A stretch of 64,000 bases of DNA from Sphingobium sp. CR2-8 (GTDB taxonomy: Bacteria > Pseudomonadota > Alphaproteobacteria > Sphingomonadales > Sphingomonadaceae). A program made the translations under genes and the position numbers. Shown piece by piece: positions 37,061 through 46,157 of this stretch (position 1 is the first letter of the stretch; each line of letters opens with the position of its first letter). The notes under the pieces are model-generated. The model saw only the letters and a list, made by a program, of their open reading frames with translations, was not told the origin of the DNA and ran no database searches. Location of the stretch: NCBI RefSeq assembly GCF_035818615.1, contig NZ_JAYKZY010000002.1:3412501-3476500 (forward strand). The letters are read 5' to 3'.

Positions 37061-37959
37061 GCCGTTCCCGCTTCCACATGGGCCATTTTCAGCCCCTTGC
37101 TGCGCGCGGCGATAAGGCAGGCTGCAACGATGAGCAAGGCACCGGCCACGGTAGTGATCGTCACCCGCTCGCCAAAAGCCAGCCACCCGACGATCGATGC
37201 CCAGATGAAGGCGCTATATTCGACCGGGATCAGCCGCTGCGCCTGCGCCCGCGCATAGGCCCAGGCCAAGGCAGCCAGCGAGGTGAAGGCCAACGTCGCC
37301 GCCAGCAGGACGAGCGGCATGGCTTTGACCGACGGCAGGATGGCGAGCCATGGCGCGCCCAGCGAAAAGACGCAGAGCATGACGACATGCTGGAAGAAGG
37401 CGACCTCGATCGGCGAGGCGACCTGCGCCTGCTGCCGCTGGATGATGAGGTTCCAGGCGAACAGGACCGCAGAACCCAGCACGGCCAGCACGCCGAACAG
37501 CGCATCGGCGTCATAGCTGCCCTGAAGCTTGCCCGAAAGAATGATGGCAACCCCCACCAGCCCGAGCAGGGACGCACCAACTGCGCGACGCCCGACTTGT
37601 TCCTTGAGCAGCAACGCCGCCAGATACAGCGCGATGAGCGGGGCGATGAAGGACAGCGCGATAGCTTCGGCCAGCGGCAGGCGCAGGAGCGACCAGAAGA
37701 ACAGCAGCGCCATGGCCGCCACCACCGTGCCGCGCAGCAGGTGAATTCGCAGCACGGCACGCGACGGCCAGCGCTGCCCGGTGACGAGCATCAGCGTCAG
37801 ACCGAGCAGGCTGCCAGCCACCGCCCGCCACAGCAGCGCATTATAAAGGCCGATGGAAAGGCTGAGGCCCTTCATCGCCGCGTCCATCACGGAAAAGAGC
37901 GCGACGCCGATGCAGCAGATGAGGAAGGGCAAGGCGCCATCGCCCTTATGGCCTGCCAT
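37057..37959 (-). CDS. EamA/DMT-superfamily transporter
   Basis: 300 residues with ten predicted membrane helices in two EamA repeats, starting LPFLICCIGVALFSVMDAAM and FGVLAVLGSAVLFAWNLI. The repeats share the GLYNALLWRAVAG-type and PVEYSAFIWASIVGWLAFGE signatures; the latter is the typical second-repeat end. These are inner-membrane metabolite exporters; the substrate cannot be read from sequence. It overlaps the GNAT gene. Confidence 0.88.
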   Translation of the reverse strand: MAGHKGDGALPFLICCIGVALFSVMDAAMKGLSLSIGLYNALLWRAVAGSLLGLTLMLVTGQRWPSRAVLRIHLLRGTVVAAMALLFFWSLLRLPLAEAIALSFIAPLIALYLAALLLKEQVGRRAVGASLLGLVGVAIILSGKLQGSYDADALFGVLAVLGSAVLFAWNLIIQRQQAQVASPIEVAFFQHVVMLCVFSLGAPWLAILPSVKAMPLVLLAATLAFTSLAALAWAYARAQAQRLIPVEYSAFIWASIVGWLAFGERVTITTVAGALLIVAACLIAARSKGLKMAHVEAGTA

Positions 37960-37976
37960 TGGGGCGACCCCGTCGC

Positions 37977-39137
37977 TTATTCCGCCGCCTCCGCATTGCC
38001 CGCGTCGGTCATGTCGGATTCGATACTGGCCGCCTCGATCTCCGCCGCCTTGGCTTCGACCAGCCGGACGATATGGTCGATCATGCCCTGATCCTGCACG
38101 ACATGGTCGGTGACGCCCGACAGATAGACCATATGCTTGCCATTGCCGCCGCCGGTCAGGCCGATATCGGTCTCGCGCGCTTCGCCGGGGCCGTTGACGA
38201 CGCAGCCCAGCACCGAAAGCGACAAGGGCGTCTGGATATGCTGGAGCCGTTCCTCCAACGCCTGCACGGTACGAATGACGTCGAAACCCTGACGCGCGCA
38301 GGAAGGGCAGGAAATCACCTTGACCCCGCGGGTGCGGATACCGAGCGACTTGAGGATTTCATAGCCGACGCGGACTTCCTCTTCCGGCTCGGCCGACAGG
38401 GACACACGGATCGTGTCGCCGATCCCGGCCCACAGCAGGTTGCCGATGCCGATCGCGCTCTTCACCGTGCCACCGATCAGGCCGCCCGCCTCGGTGATGC
38501 CAAGGTGCAGCGGGCAGTCGACCGCGTCGGCCAACTGCATATAGGCGGCGACTGCCAGGAACACGTCGCTCGCCTTCACCGCGACCTTATATTCGTGGAA
38601 ATCCTGATCCTGGAGCAGCCGGATATGGTCGAGCGCGCTTTCGACCAGTGCTTCGGGGCAAGGTTCGCCATATTTTTCGAGCAGATCCTTTTCCAGGCTG
38701 CCCGCATTGACGCCGATCCGGATCGAGCAGCCATTCGCCTTGGCCGCGTCGACCACTTCCTTCACCCGCTTTTCCGACCCGATATTGCCGGGGTTGATAC
38801 GCAGGCAGGCCGCGCCTGCATCGGCGGCTTCCAACGCGCGCTTATAATGGAAATGGATGTCGGCGACGATCGGCACCCGGACGGCGCGCACGATCTGTTT
38901 CAGCGCTGCGGTGGACTCTTCATCGGGGCAGGACACGCGAATGATGTCCACGCCCGCTTCCTCGCACCGGCGGATCTGGTCGATCGTGCCCTTGATGTCG
39001 TGCGTCAACGTGTTGGTCATGGTCTGGACCGTGACGGGCGCGTCGCCGCCCACGGGGACGTTGCCGACCATGATCTGGCGCGACGGCCGCCGCGCTATGT
39101 CACGCCAGGGGCGCAGGCCGGGATTATAATCGGACAT
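37977..39137 (-). CDS. ispG: 4-hydroxy-3-methylbut-2-enyl-diphosphate synthase
   Basis: 386 residues. It converts MEcPP to HMBPP in the non-mevalonate isoprenoid pathway, using a [4Fe-4S] cluster. TIM-barrel signatures are [27 protein letters not shown] and [10 protein letters not shown]. The cluster ligands appear in [13 protein letters not shown] and [12 protein letters not shown]. Its ATG sits 4 bases after a 12-pair hairpin, and the only plausible Shine-Dalgarno (GGAG) is inside that hairpin; see the separate entry. Confidence 0.95.
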   Translation of the reverse strand: MSDYNPGLRPWRDIARRPSRQIMVGNVPVGGDAPVTVQTMTNTLTHDIKGTIDQIRRCEEAGVDIIRVSCPDEESTAALKQIVRAVRVPIVADIHFHYKRALEAADAGAACLRINPGNIGSEKRVKEVVDAAKANGCSIRIGVNAGSLEKDLLEKYGEPCPEALVESALDHIRLLQDQDFHEYKVAVKASDVFLAVAAYMQLADAVDCPLHLGITEAGGLIGGTVKSAIGIGNLLWAGIGDTIRVSLSAEPEEEVRVGYEILKSLGIRTRGVKVISCPSCARQGFDVIRTVQALEERLQHIQTPLSLSVLGCVVNGPGEARETDIGLTGGGNGKHMVYLSGVTDHVVQDQGMIDHIVRLVEAKAAEIEAASIESDMTDAGNAEAAE

Positions 39138-39168
39138 GAAAAGAGGCTCCGTAAGCTACGGAGCCTCT
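39138..39168 (-). promoter_or_regulatory. perfect 12-pair hairpin with T-tract immediately before ispG
   Basis: AGAGGCTCCGTA (39142-39153) pairs perfectly with TACGGAGCCTCT (39157-39168) around a 3-base loop. On the minus strand it is followed by TTTT and the ispG ATG. It serves as a terminator for the porin gene 20 bases upstream and also holds the GGAG that would be the ispG ribosome-binding site (9 bases from ATG). Dual control is inference. Confidence 0.75.
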
Positions 39169-39188
39169 ATAGGGATGTTTGGCGTCAG

Positions 39189-40490
39189 TTAGAAGCGTAG
39201 GGTTAGCGACGCTGCGACTTGATCGGCATTGCCGCTGGTCTGGGCCAGCGTCGTCGCCGTCACCGTCGCGGGTGCGGGGAAATAGCTGTCCGGGCGGATG
39301 ATGTTCGCCTTTTCCACGAAGGTGTGGGCGTAGCTGAGGTTGAGCGCGAAGGCCTCCGACATATTCCAGGTCGCGCCGCCGGTCAGCCAGACGCGGTCGC
39401 CATCGGGGACGCGCGTGGTCAGATGCTGCGGATTGGTGGGCGAACGGTCGAACATCGTACCCGCACGCACGGTGAAGGCCGGGCTGACATCATATTCGCC
39501 GCCGACACTGACCGAATAGCTGTCCTTATAATCCAGTTCCTTGTTGGTCGTACCGGTGGCGGAGGTGACGGCGATGCCCTTGAACTTCGACCAGTTATAC
39601 CATTTGCCGGTGATCATCGCGCGCAGCTGCGGCGTCAGCTTGTGCATCATGCTGAGCGTGACGATGTCGGGCAAATCGAGCGGCGCGGTGGCGGCGAACG
39701 ACCCGTTGCCCGCCGCGATCGGGCCGACCAGGCCGGACACGATCTGGGTGCCGGCCAGCTTGTGGTTGATGCCCGAACGATAATGAGCACCGAAATTGGT
39801 GTCGCCGGTCGTGTAAAAGATGCCGGCGTTCCAGCCGACCGACCAGTCGTCGCCCTTGAGGCTCCCGAAACCGTCGGTCGGGGCGAGTGGCGAGAGCTGG
39901 GGCAGCGCATTGGTCAGCGTCGCCTTCACATATTGTACGTCGACACCGCCGCCGATCGACAGATTGTCGGTCAGCTTATAGGCGGCCGATGGCTGGATAT
40001 TATATGTTTTGAGGTCGGTGTAGAGCGAGTCATAGCGGCCGAAAAAGCCGTCATCATATTCCAGCTTCAGGCCGAACGGCGCGTTGACGCCCAGCCCGAC
40101 CCACAGCCGGTCGCTGACTTGCGCGCTGGCGTAGAAGCTGGGGACGGGGATGACGCTGTCGAACGGATTGCCACCGTCATTGCCCGCGATCGGCGTCGTT
40201 ACCGGGAGGCCCGGGATGGTGCGGCGCGAACCGCGGTTCGTCTGATGCGCGGACGCGAACAGGGCAGAGCCGCCGATCGAGGTCTGGATGCCGTCCAGCT
40301 GCGTCATCGCCGCCGGGTTGAAATAGATGGTGGAAGGATCGTCGCCCGCCGCCGCGCCGCCCGCCAGCGCACGGCCGGTTTCCTTGGGCGATTGTTCCTG
40401 AAGGTAGAAGCCGCCAGCGAAGGCGGGCGTCGACGTCACCATGACGCCGGACAGGAGAAAAGCGGAGATAAGGCGACCGCGATGCAACAT
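39189..40490 (-). CDS. FadL/OmpP1-family outer-membrane transporter
   Basis: 433 residues: a signal peptide (cleavage after STPAFA), then GGFYLQEQSPKETGRALAGG and STIYFNPAAMTQLDG, the hatch-domain NPA signature of FadL. A 14-strand barrel follows with alternating aromatic strands and a C-terminal Phe (LTLRF), the BAM signal. Family members take up long-chain fatty acids or hydrophobic aromatics. The ribosome-binding region (AGAAGAGGAT) nearly matches the complement of the predicted small RNA just upstream. Confidence 0.9.
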   Translation of the reverse strand: MLHRGRLISAFLLSGVMVTSTPAFAGGFYLQEQSPKETGRALAGGAAAGDDPSTIYFNPAAMTQLDGIQTSIGGSALFASAHQTNRGSRRTIPGLPVTTPIAGNDGGNPFDSVIPVPSFYASAQVSDRLWVGLGVNAPFGLKLEYDDGFFGRYDSLYTDLKTYNIQPSAAYKLTDNLSIGGGVDVQYVKATLTNALPQLSPLAPTDGFGSLKGDDWSVGWNAGIFYTTGDTNFGAHYRSGINHKLAGTQIVSGLVGPIAAGNGSFAATAPLDLPDIVTLSMMHKLTPQLRAMITGKWYNWSKFKGIAVTSATGTTNKELDYKDSYSVSVGGEYDVSPAFTVRAGTMFDRSPTNPQHLTTRVPDGDRVWLTGGATWNMSEAFALNLSYAHTFVEKANIIRPDSYFPAPATVTATTLAQTSGNADQVAASLTLRF

Positions 40491-40495
40491 GGCTG

Positions 40496-40505
40496 ATCCT
40501 CTTCT
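40496..40505 (-). promoter_or_regulatory. ribosome-binding region of the FadL-like gene, possible small-RNA target
   Basis: The minus strand reads AGAAGAGGAT, 5 bases from the ATG. It can pair with the small-RNA stretch ATCCTCTCCT at nine of ten positions. Being a Shine-Dalgarno, some complementarity is expected by chance. Confidence 0.45.
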
Positions 40506-40683
40506 GGGAAATGCTATTGGCCTTTGTCCGGACGCTTTTCACACGCCCGCTCGGCTGATTGGACGCATCGAATTATCAGGATCGTAGTTAAATTCCAGTG
40601 ACCGAGATGGCCGATTCATCGCATTTGCGCGCCTTGGCGAAGAGGACGCTACGGCAACAGGGCTGGTCGGCAATCCCATGGAC

Positions 40684-40709
40684 AAAAAAAGCCGCCCAGA
40701 AGGACGGCC
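40684..40709 (-). terminator. Rho-independent terminator of small-RNA copy 2
   Basis: GGCCGTCC, a short loop and GGGCGGC form a stem with one G-U pair, followed by seven T on the minus strand. The stem differs in sequence from that of copy 1 while keeping the shape. Confidence 0.8.
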
Positions 40710-40814
40710 TTGAAGTTTTAGGAGAGGATGCCTGAAAGGCCCGTTCCTTTTGCGGTGCAGCAGCGATTGTCGCAAATGCGAAACATGACAGGGCGGTTGC
40801 ATTTCATGCAATCG
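40684..40814 (-). ncRNA. predicted small RNA, copy 2 of a duplicated element
   Basis: On the minus strand it has a 5' hairpin (TTGCAT / ATGCAA, 40811-40797) of different sequence but equal position to that of copy 1, then TTTCGCATTTGCG. The shared core follows (GGGCCTTTCAGGCATCCTCT then CCTAAAACTT), and a terminator ends it. The CCATGGACAAAAAAA stretch after the terminator is also shared. It fills the 406-base gap between the phosphohexomutase and porin genes; the rest of that gap (40491-40683, 40815-40896) shows no gene. Confidence 0.7.
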
Positions 40815-40896
40815 TTCCCGTTTCGAAAGATTTACGTAAGGGAAATTAGGCGAAAAAACGGATAACAATATCAGACATCGGCGGTCGTAAGAGCGG

Positions 40897-42276
40897 TCAT
40901 TCGTTTTGCACAGCGCGAATCACCCCCGATTCGGCCAGTTGCTCGTCCAGTTGGGCGACGAGTCGGGTGAGGCTTTGGGGGTCGGTCGCTTCGGCACGAG
41001 CGACCAGTGCGGCTTCGGTATTGGAGGCACGCAGCAACCACCAGCCATCGGCCGTGCTGACGCGCACGCCATCTATGGCGCAGATATCCGCACCGCTGGC
41101 GTGCAACCGGGCATATATTTCGTCCACCACCGCAAATTTGCGCGCTTCGGCGACGGGGAAGCGCCATTCCGGGGTGATGACGCTGATAGGCATGGCGTCA
41201 TGCAGGGCGGTCAGGCTCGTGCCCAGCGCCCAGACCGTTCGGATCAGGCGGACGGCGGCGTAGAGACCATCGTCATAGCCGGGATATTCGTCGGCGAAAA
41301 AGAGATGGCCGGTGGTTTCCCCGCCCAGCGGGCTGCCAATCTGCTTCATTCTGGACTTGATATGACTGTGGCCGGTTTTCCACATGTCGGGTCGGCCACC
41401 TAGCGCGGCGACGTGGTCGAAGACGGCCTGGCTGGTCTTCACATCCGCCACGATCCGCGCGCCCGGGCGGTTTTTCAGGACCGTCGTGGCGAAGAGGCCC
41501 AGCAATTGGTCGCCCGCGATCGTGCGTCCCAGACCGTCGATCACGCCAATCCGGTCGCCGTCGCCATCGAAAGCCACACCGAAATCGAGCTGCTTGGTGC
41601 GGACGAGCGCGCGCAGGTCGGCCAGATTGCGATCCTGTGAGGGATCGGGATGATGATGCGGGAAATGACCGTCTATATCGGTGAAGAGCAGATGATGCTC
41701 ACCGGGGAGGCGCTGCGTCAGCTTCTCCACGATCGTGCCGGCGGCGCCATTGCCCGCGTCCCAGCCGATGCGGCAGGCGGGACCGTCGAAACCCTGCATC
41801 AGCCGCGCGACATAGGCGTCCATGATATCGACCGTTTCGACCCGGCCGCTACCCGTTTCCCAATCACCCGCCGCCGCCATCGTGCCCAGGCGCTGGATAT
41901 CCGCGCCGAAGAAGGGGGCGTGGGCCTGCACCAGCTTGAAGCCGTTCTGATCGCCGGGATTATGGCTGCCGGTTACCTGAATGCCGCCGTCCACGTCGCT
42001 CGTCACTTCGGCATGATATAGCATCGGCGTCGGGCCAAGGCCGATGCGCAGCACGTCGATACCGGTTTCGGTAAGACCTGCCACCAGCGCCGATTCCAGC
42101 ATCGGCGAACTCAGCCGCCCGTCATAGCCCACCGCGATGCGCCGTCCGCCCGCGCGGGCGATGACCGTGCCAAAGCTGCGCCCCAGCGCCCAGGCGTCGG
42201 CCGCATGCAGCGTATCGCCCACCCTGCCGCGCAGATCATAATCGCGCAGCAGGGTAGGATCGAAACTGTGGGTCAC
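40897..42276 (-). CDS. phosphomannomutase/phosphoglucomutase
   Basis: 459 residues of the alpha-D-phosphohexomutase family. The phosphoserine loop is QVTGSHNPGDQNG, the metal loop VAFDGDGDRIGV, the sugar loop GGETTGHLFF, and the C-terminal phosphate-binding loop RASNTEAALV. AlgC-like enzymes interconvert hexose 1- and 6-phosphates for LPS and exopolysaccharide. The exact sugar is not fixed by sequence. Its ATG overlaps the stop of the J-domain gene. Confidence 0.92.
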   Translation of the reverse strand: MTHSFDPTLLRDYDLRGRVGDTLHAADAWALGRSFGTVIARAGGRRIAVGYDGRLSSPMLESALVAGLTETGIDVLRIGLGPTPMLYHAEVTSDVDGGIQVTGSHNPGDQNGFKLVQAHAPFFGADIQRLGTMAAAGDWETGSGRVETVDIMDAYVARLMQGFDGPACRIGWDAGNGAAGTIVEKLTQRLPGEHHLLFTDIDGHFPHHHPDPSQDRNLADLRALVRTKQLDFGVAFDGDGDRIGVIDGLGRTIAGDQLLGLFATTVLKNRPGARIVADVKTSQAVFDHVAALGGRPDMWKTGHSHIKSRMKQIGSPLGGETTGHLFFADEYPGYDDGLYAAVRLIRTVWALGTSLTALHDAMPISVITPEWRFPVAEARKFAVVDEIYARLHASGADICAIDGVRVSTADGWWLLRASNTEAALVARAEATDPQSLTRLVAQLDEQLAESGVIRAVQNE

Positions 42277-42716
42277 AGCTGTTGCTGGTCGTCGAGCAGC
42301 AGATCGCGCGCGGCGTTGATCTGCGCGGCGAGGGCTTCGGTCCCGCCCTTGTCGGGATGGACCGAAGCGATCAGCCGACGATGGGCGGCGCGGATCGTGC
42401 CCGGGTCGGCATCCGGCGCGACACCCAGCAAAGCACGCGCCCTGGCCTTCTCATCGCCACCGGATGGCGGCTGGACGGGCTTGGCAGGCCGCTTGCGCGC
42501 TTTCACCTTCGCCTTGGCATTACCCTGTTTCGCGAAGAAGAGCGCGGCACCGATCAGCAACGGCGCGCCAATCACCGGCTTGCCCTTGGCCGCCAGCACG
42601 GCACCCACCAGCGCGGCGCCCAGCGCCATACCATCCTTGGCCGTCATACGTTGCAGCTTCCCCGTCCAGATCAGCCAGATCGCGACCGCAGCGATCAGGA
42701 GTGTCAGCATGCCCAT
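42273..42716 (-). CDS. membrane-anchored J-domain protein
   Basis: 147 residues. An N-terminal hydrophobic helix (LTLLIAAVAIWLIW) and a second apolar stretch (ALVGAVLAAKGKPVIGAPLL) precede a basic linker and a C-terminal truncated J-domain: ALLGVAPDADPGTIRAAHRR, then LIASVHPDKGGTEALAAQIN with the HPD motif. The layout resembles TIM14/DjlA-like co-chaperones that bring DnaK to a membrane. It overlaps the mutase and MipZ genes end to end. Confidence 0.85.
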   Translation of the reverse strand: MGMLTLLIAAVAIWLIWTGKLQRMTAKDGMALGAALVGAVLAAKGKPVIGAPLLIGAALFFAKQGNAKAKVKARKRPAKPVQPPSGGDEKARARALLGVAPDADPGTIRAAHRRLIASVHPDKGGTEALAAQINAARDLLLDDQQQL

Positions 42717-43522
42717 CAGGCCGCGCCGAGCAGGTCCATCGACGCCACCCCATCGTGCGTCGGCAGGGCAAGGCCCGACACCATTTCGCGCAATTCCTGA
42801 CGCGCGGCGATATGGCTGACACCCAGTTCGCCCAAATGCCCCTTATCGAGCAGGGTGAGGCCCGAGGGGAAGAGTTCGCGAAAGATGACGCGTTCCGAAA
42901 GCCCAGGAATGACGCGGAAGCCCACGCGGCGGGACAATTCCATCAGCGCGTCGCCGACGCGCTTCTTGTTGCGCGCATCATGATGCTGGACGCGGTTGCG
43001 CAGAACGACCCAGTCGATCGAGACGCCGTCGACCTTCGCCCGTTCCTTGCGCGCTTCGAAGATGAGTTCGGAATAGAAGGACAGGCGGCGGACCTTGAAG
43101 GTTTCCGGATCGACCTGTCCGATCAGGTCGAAATCGACGAAACTGTCGTTCATCGGCGTGACCAGCGTGTTGGCGTGGGGGGCGAGGTGACGCGCAAAGA
43201 CGTCGTCGCGGCCGGGCGTGTCGACCACCAGGAAATCCTTGCCAGCAGCCAGAGTCACCACCTGATCGTCCAGCGCACCGATATTGTCGCCGGTGAAGAC
43301 GTCGAAATCGGGCATGGGCAGCTCTATGCCGCGTCGGCGCGCGGTTTCGCGGCGGTTTTCCATGTAGCGGGTGACGGTGCGCTGGCGCGGATCGAGATCG
43401 ATCATCCCCACGCTATGGCCGAGCGCGGACAGGGCGATGGCGGTGTGGACCGCCGTGGTCGACTTGCCCGTGCCGCCCTTTTCATTGGCGAAGACGATGA
43501 GATGCGGCTGCGGATTGCCCAT
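42716..43522 (-). CDS. mipZ: division-plane positioning ATPase MipZ (ParA-like)
   Basis: 268 residues. The deviant Walker A is FANEKGGTGKSTTAVH, switch II is MIDLDPRQRTVTRYMENR and the B strand DFLVVDTPGRDD. The long RYMENR insertion and FYSELIFEARKERAKVD are typical of MipZ rather than plasmid ParA. It forms a gradient from ParB-bound origins at the poles and inhibits FtsZ. It sits less than 3 kb from the predicted oriC. Confidence 0.9.
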   Translation of the reverse strand: MGNPQPHLIVFANEKGGTGKSTTAVHTAIALSALGHSVGMIDLDPRQRTVTRYMENRRETARRRGIELPMPDFDVFTGDNIGALDDQVVTLAAGKDFLVVDTPGRDDVFARHLAPHANTLVTPMNDSFVDFDLIGQVDPETFKVRRLSFYSELIFEARKERAKVDGVSIDWVVLRNRVQHHDARNKKRVGDALMELSRRVGFRVIPGLSERVIFRELFPSGLTLLDKGHLGELGVSHIAARQELREMVSGLALPTHDGVASMDLLGAA

Positions 43523-43630
43523 TTGCCCCGGTTGACCCCGTTGATTGTCGCAATGTGTGTTGACGGTCGCGCTGGCGCATGCCTAGCAGAACTGCCCTAT
43601 GCTTTCGCCCTTATCGGAGCCGTTCCTTCC

Positions 43631-44476
43631 GTGCAAACGCTGCGTGACCTGCCCGCCCTCCGTGCCGCCGTCGATCTGCTGAAAAGCGATGGAAAGCCGC
43701 TGGTATTGGTGCCCACGATGGGCGCACTACATGACGGGCATATGGCGCTGGTCGAAGAGGCGCGGCGGCATGGGCGGCATGTGGTCGTGTCGATCTTCGT
43801 CAATCCCAGACAGTTCGGACCGCATGAGGATCTGGACGCCTATCCCCGGCGCGAGGCGAAGGATGCGCAGATGCTGAGCGCGGCGGGCGTCGATATCCTG
43901 TGGGCGCCCCCGGTGGAGGTCATGTACCCGGCCGGTTTCGCGACCAATATCAACGTGGCGGGCGTGAGCGACGGGCTGGACGGCGCGGCGCGGCCGGGGC
44001 ATTTCGATGGGGTGGCGACGGTCGTCACCAAATTGTTCAACCAGGTGCGGCCCGATGTCGCGATCTTCGGGGAGAAGGATTATCAGCAACTGGCGGTGAT
44101 CCGCCGCTTCGTTGCCGACCTGGATCTGGCCGTGGAGATCGTCGGCCTGCCGACCCAGCGGGCCGAGGACGGCCTCGCCCTATCCTCGCGCAACGCCTAT
44201 CTGAACGACGAGGAGCGCAAGGCGGCGCTGGCCCTGCCCCGCGCCTTGGGCGAGGCGAAGCGGACGATCGAAAAGGGCGAACCGGTCGCAGGCGCGCTGG
44301 CGAAGGCGGTGGCGACATTGACGGCCGCCGGTTTCGACCCGGTCGATTATGTCGCGCTGTGCGATGCGGCGACGCTGGAGCCGATGACGGCGCTGGATCG
44401 CCCGGCCCGGCTTCTGGGCGCGGCGAAGCTGGGCAAGACACGGCTGATCGACAATATCGCGGTCGATTTCGCTTAA
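43631..44476 (+). CDS. panC: pantothenate synthetase
   Basis: 281 residues from GTG at 43631 (VQTLRDLPALRA). The open frame extends far upstream but without family sequence. It condenses pantoate and beta-alanine with ATP. Motifs are LVPTMGALHDGHMALV (HIGH-like), VNPRQFGPHEDLDAYPR, FGEKDYQQL and LALSSRNAYL (KMSKS-like). It is divergent from mipZ (108-base shared promoter region) and convergent with hemJ. Confidence 0.93.
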   Translation: MQTLRDLPALRAAVDLLKSDGKPLVLVPTMGALHDGHMALVEEARRHGRHVVVSIFVNPRQFGPHEDLDAYPRREAKDAQMLSAAGVDILWAPPVEVMYPAGFATNINVAGVSDGLDGAARPGHFDGVATVVTKLFNQVRPDVAIFGEKDYQQLAVIRRFVADLDLAVEIVGLPTQRAEDGLALSSRNAYLNDEERKAALALPRALGEAKRTIEKGEPVAGALAKAVATLTAAGFDPVDYVALCDAATLEPMTALDRPARLLGAAKLGKTRLIDNIAVDFA

Positions 44477-44580
44477 CTTCACACTTTTCCCGCAAATTTC
44501 GACATGATCTTGCGCAGCTCCGATCCTATCGAAAAGTGCTGCGCACTATTTAGCAGCTAAAATGATCCGTAGGACAGGGG

Positions 44581-45021
44581 TCAGAAGGGCTTGACGATCA
44601 CGGCGATGACGATGACCGCGGCGGCGATGCCGGGGATTTCGTTCATCATGCGCAACTGCTTGTCGCCGAGCACACGCTGGCCCCTGGCGAGCTTCTTTGC
44701 ATAGCTCGCAATCCAGCCATGATAGCCCGACAGGCCGAGGACGAAGAGCAGTTTCAGGTGAAACCAGCCGAAATGCCATGCGCCGATCTCCACCATCAGC
44801 ATCAGTCCGAACAGCCAGACCATCGCCAGCGATGGGTTGAGGATGATCTTGAGGAGCCGGGCTTCGCGCTCGATCCAGCGCTGGTCCTCGGGCGATCCAG
44901 GGACGGTTTCCTGATGATAGACGAAGAAGCGCGGCATCATGAACAGCCCCGCCATCAGGAAGATGACGAAGATGACATGCGCGGCTTTCACCCAGAGATA
45001 GGCGGCGCCGAGATAGGCCAT
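44581..45021 (-). CDS. hemJ: protoporphyrinogen IX oxidase, HemJ type
   Basis: 146 residues, four membrane helices. HVIFVIFLMAGLFMMPRFFVYH holds the conserved His, followed by WIEREARLLKIILNPSLAM. The C-terminal part has HLKLLFVLGLSGYHGW and LRMMNEIPGIAAAVIVI, the HemJ end. It oxidises protoporphyrinogen in the inner membrane for haem synthesis. The neighbouring hemE on the same strand makes an earlier haem intermediate, so the pair forms a haem cluster at the origin. Confidence 0.92.
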   Translation of the reverse strand: MAYLGAAYLWVKAAHVIFVIFLMAGLFMMPRFFVYHQETVPGSPEDQRWIEREARLLKIILNPSLAMVWLFGLMLMVEIGAWHFGWFHLKLLFVLGLSGYHGWIASYAKKLARGQRVLGDKQLRMMNEIPGIAAAVIVIAVIVKPF

Positions 45022-45110
45022 GGATCAGGACTCCCTTTGAGCGATGTCGAACCGGATCGGCCGTATGATGGCTGAAAGCCGCAGGCCCACATTGTCAAAT
45101 CGCGACAACT

Positions 45111-46157
45111 CTATTGGCTCCGCACATAGCTAATCAGTGCTTCGACATGCGCAATGGGCGTGTCGGGCAAAATGCCATGGCCCAGGTTCATGATATGGGG
45201 CCGGTCGGCGAAGGCGGCGCGGATCGCGTCGACCGCCTCTTCCACCGCGCGGCCGCCCGCGATCAGCGCCAACGGATCGAGATTGCCCTGTACCGGCATG
45301 CCCTGTGGCAGTGCCTGGTTCGCCCAGTGCGGATCGATGGTTTCATCGACGCCGACCGCATCGACGCCGGTCTGCGCCGCATAGTCGGCCAGTTTCGCGC
45401 CCGCACCTTTGGGAAAGCCGATCACCGGAATGGCGGGATGCAGCGCCTTTAGCTGCGCGACGATGCGTGTGTTGGGTTCGATCACCCAGCGCTGGAACTG
45501 GAGCGGCGACAGACTGCCGGCCCAGCTGTCGAACAGCTGCACCGCTTCCACCCCGGCATCGATCTGGCCGCAAAGATAGACGACCGTCGCGTCGACGATC
45601 GCGTCGATCAAGGCGGCGAAACGATCGGGTTCGTTATAGGCCATGCGGCGGGCCAGCCCATGATCCTTGCTGCCCTGCCCCGCCACCATATAGGTCGCGA
45701 CCGTCCAGGGGCTGCCTGCAAAGCCCAGGAAGGTGACCGAGGGGTCCAGCGCCGCCTTCACCCGTCGCACCGTTTCATAGACGGCCTCGAAGCGGCTGAA
45801 ATCGGGCGTGAGTGCCGACAGGTCGGTCTGTGCGAGGATCGGAGCAAGGCGAGGGCCTTCCCCAGCCTCGAACCACAAATCCTGGCCCATCGCATAGGGC
45901 ACGATCAATATGTCGGAAAAGAGGATCGCGCCGTCGAACCCGAAACGGCGCAGCGGCTGGAGCGTGACTTCGGCGGCGGCCGCGCTGTCATAGACGAGTT
46001 CGAGGAAGCCGCCCTTGTCCGCCCGCAACGCCCGATATTCGGGGAGATAGCGGCCTGCCTGGCGCATGAGCCATAGGGGCGGCACCGCGGGACGTTCGCC
46101 CTTGAGGACGGCCAGGAGCGGCTTGGCTGGGCGGTCGCTCGGCGCGTCGAGGCTCAT
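45111..46157 (-). CDS. hemE: uroporphyrinogen decarboxylase
   Basis: 348 residues. It decarboxylates the four acetates of uroporphyrinogen III. The N-terminal signature is PPLWLMRQAGRYLPEYRALR, then GFDGAILFSDILIVPYAMG (catalytic Asp), FAGSPWTVATYMV and a C-terminal FNLGHGI-type NLGHGILPDTP. Its ATG (46157) borders the predicted origin, and its leader AAGAGAGAATATAG lies in the AT-rich part. In Caulobacter hemE likewise flanks Cori and shares promoter elements with it. Confidence 0.95.
   Translation of the reverse strand: MSLDAPSDRPAKPLLAVLKGERPAVPPLWLMRQAGRYLPEYRALRADKGGFLELVYDSAAAAEVTLQPLRRFGFDGAILFSDILIVPYAMGQDLWFEAGEGPRLAPILAQTDLSALTPDFSRFEAVYETVRRVKAALDPSVTFLGFAGSPWTVATYMVAGQGSKDHGLARRMAYNEPDRFAALIDAIVDATVVYLCGQIDAGVEAVQLFDSWAGSLSPLQFQRWVIEPNTRIVAQLKALHPAIPVIGFPKGAGAKLADYAAQTGVDAVGVDETIDPHWANQALPQGMPVQGNLDPLALIAGGRAVEEAVDAIRAAFADRPHIMNLGHGILPDTPIAHVEALISYVRSQ

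Noticed and set aside
37959..40496. Long plus-strand frames opposite ispG and the FadL-like gene
   Set aside because: Both mirror well-supported minus-strand genes; translation lacks domain signatures.
42464..43630. N-terminal extension of panC by about 390 codons
   Set aside because: The extension is antisense to mipZ and the J-domain gene; PanC family sequence begins at the GTG at 43631.
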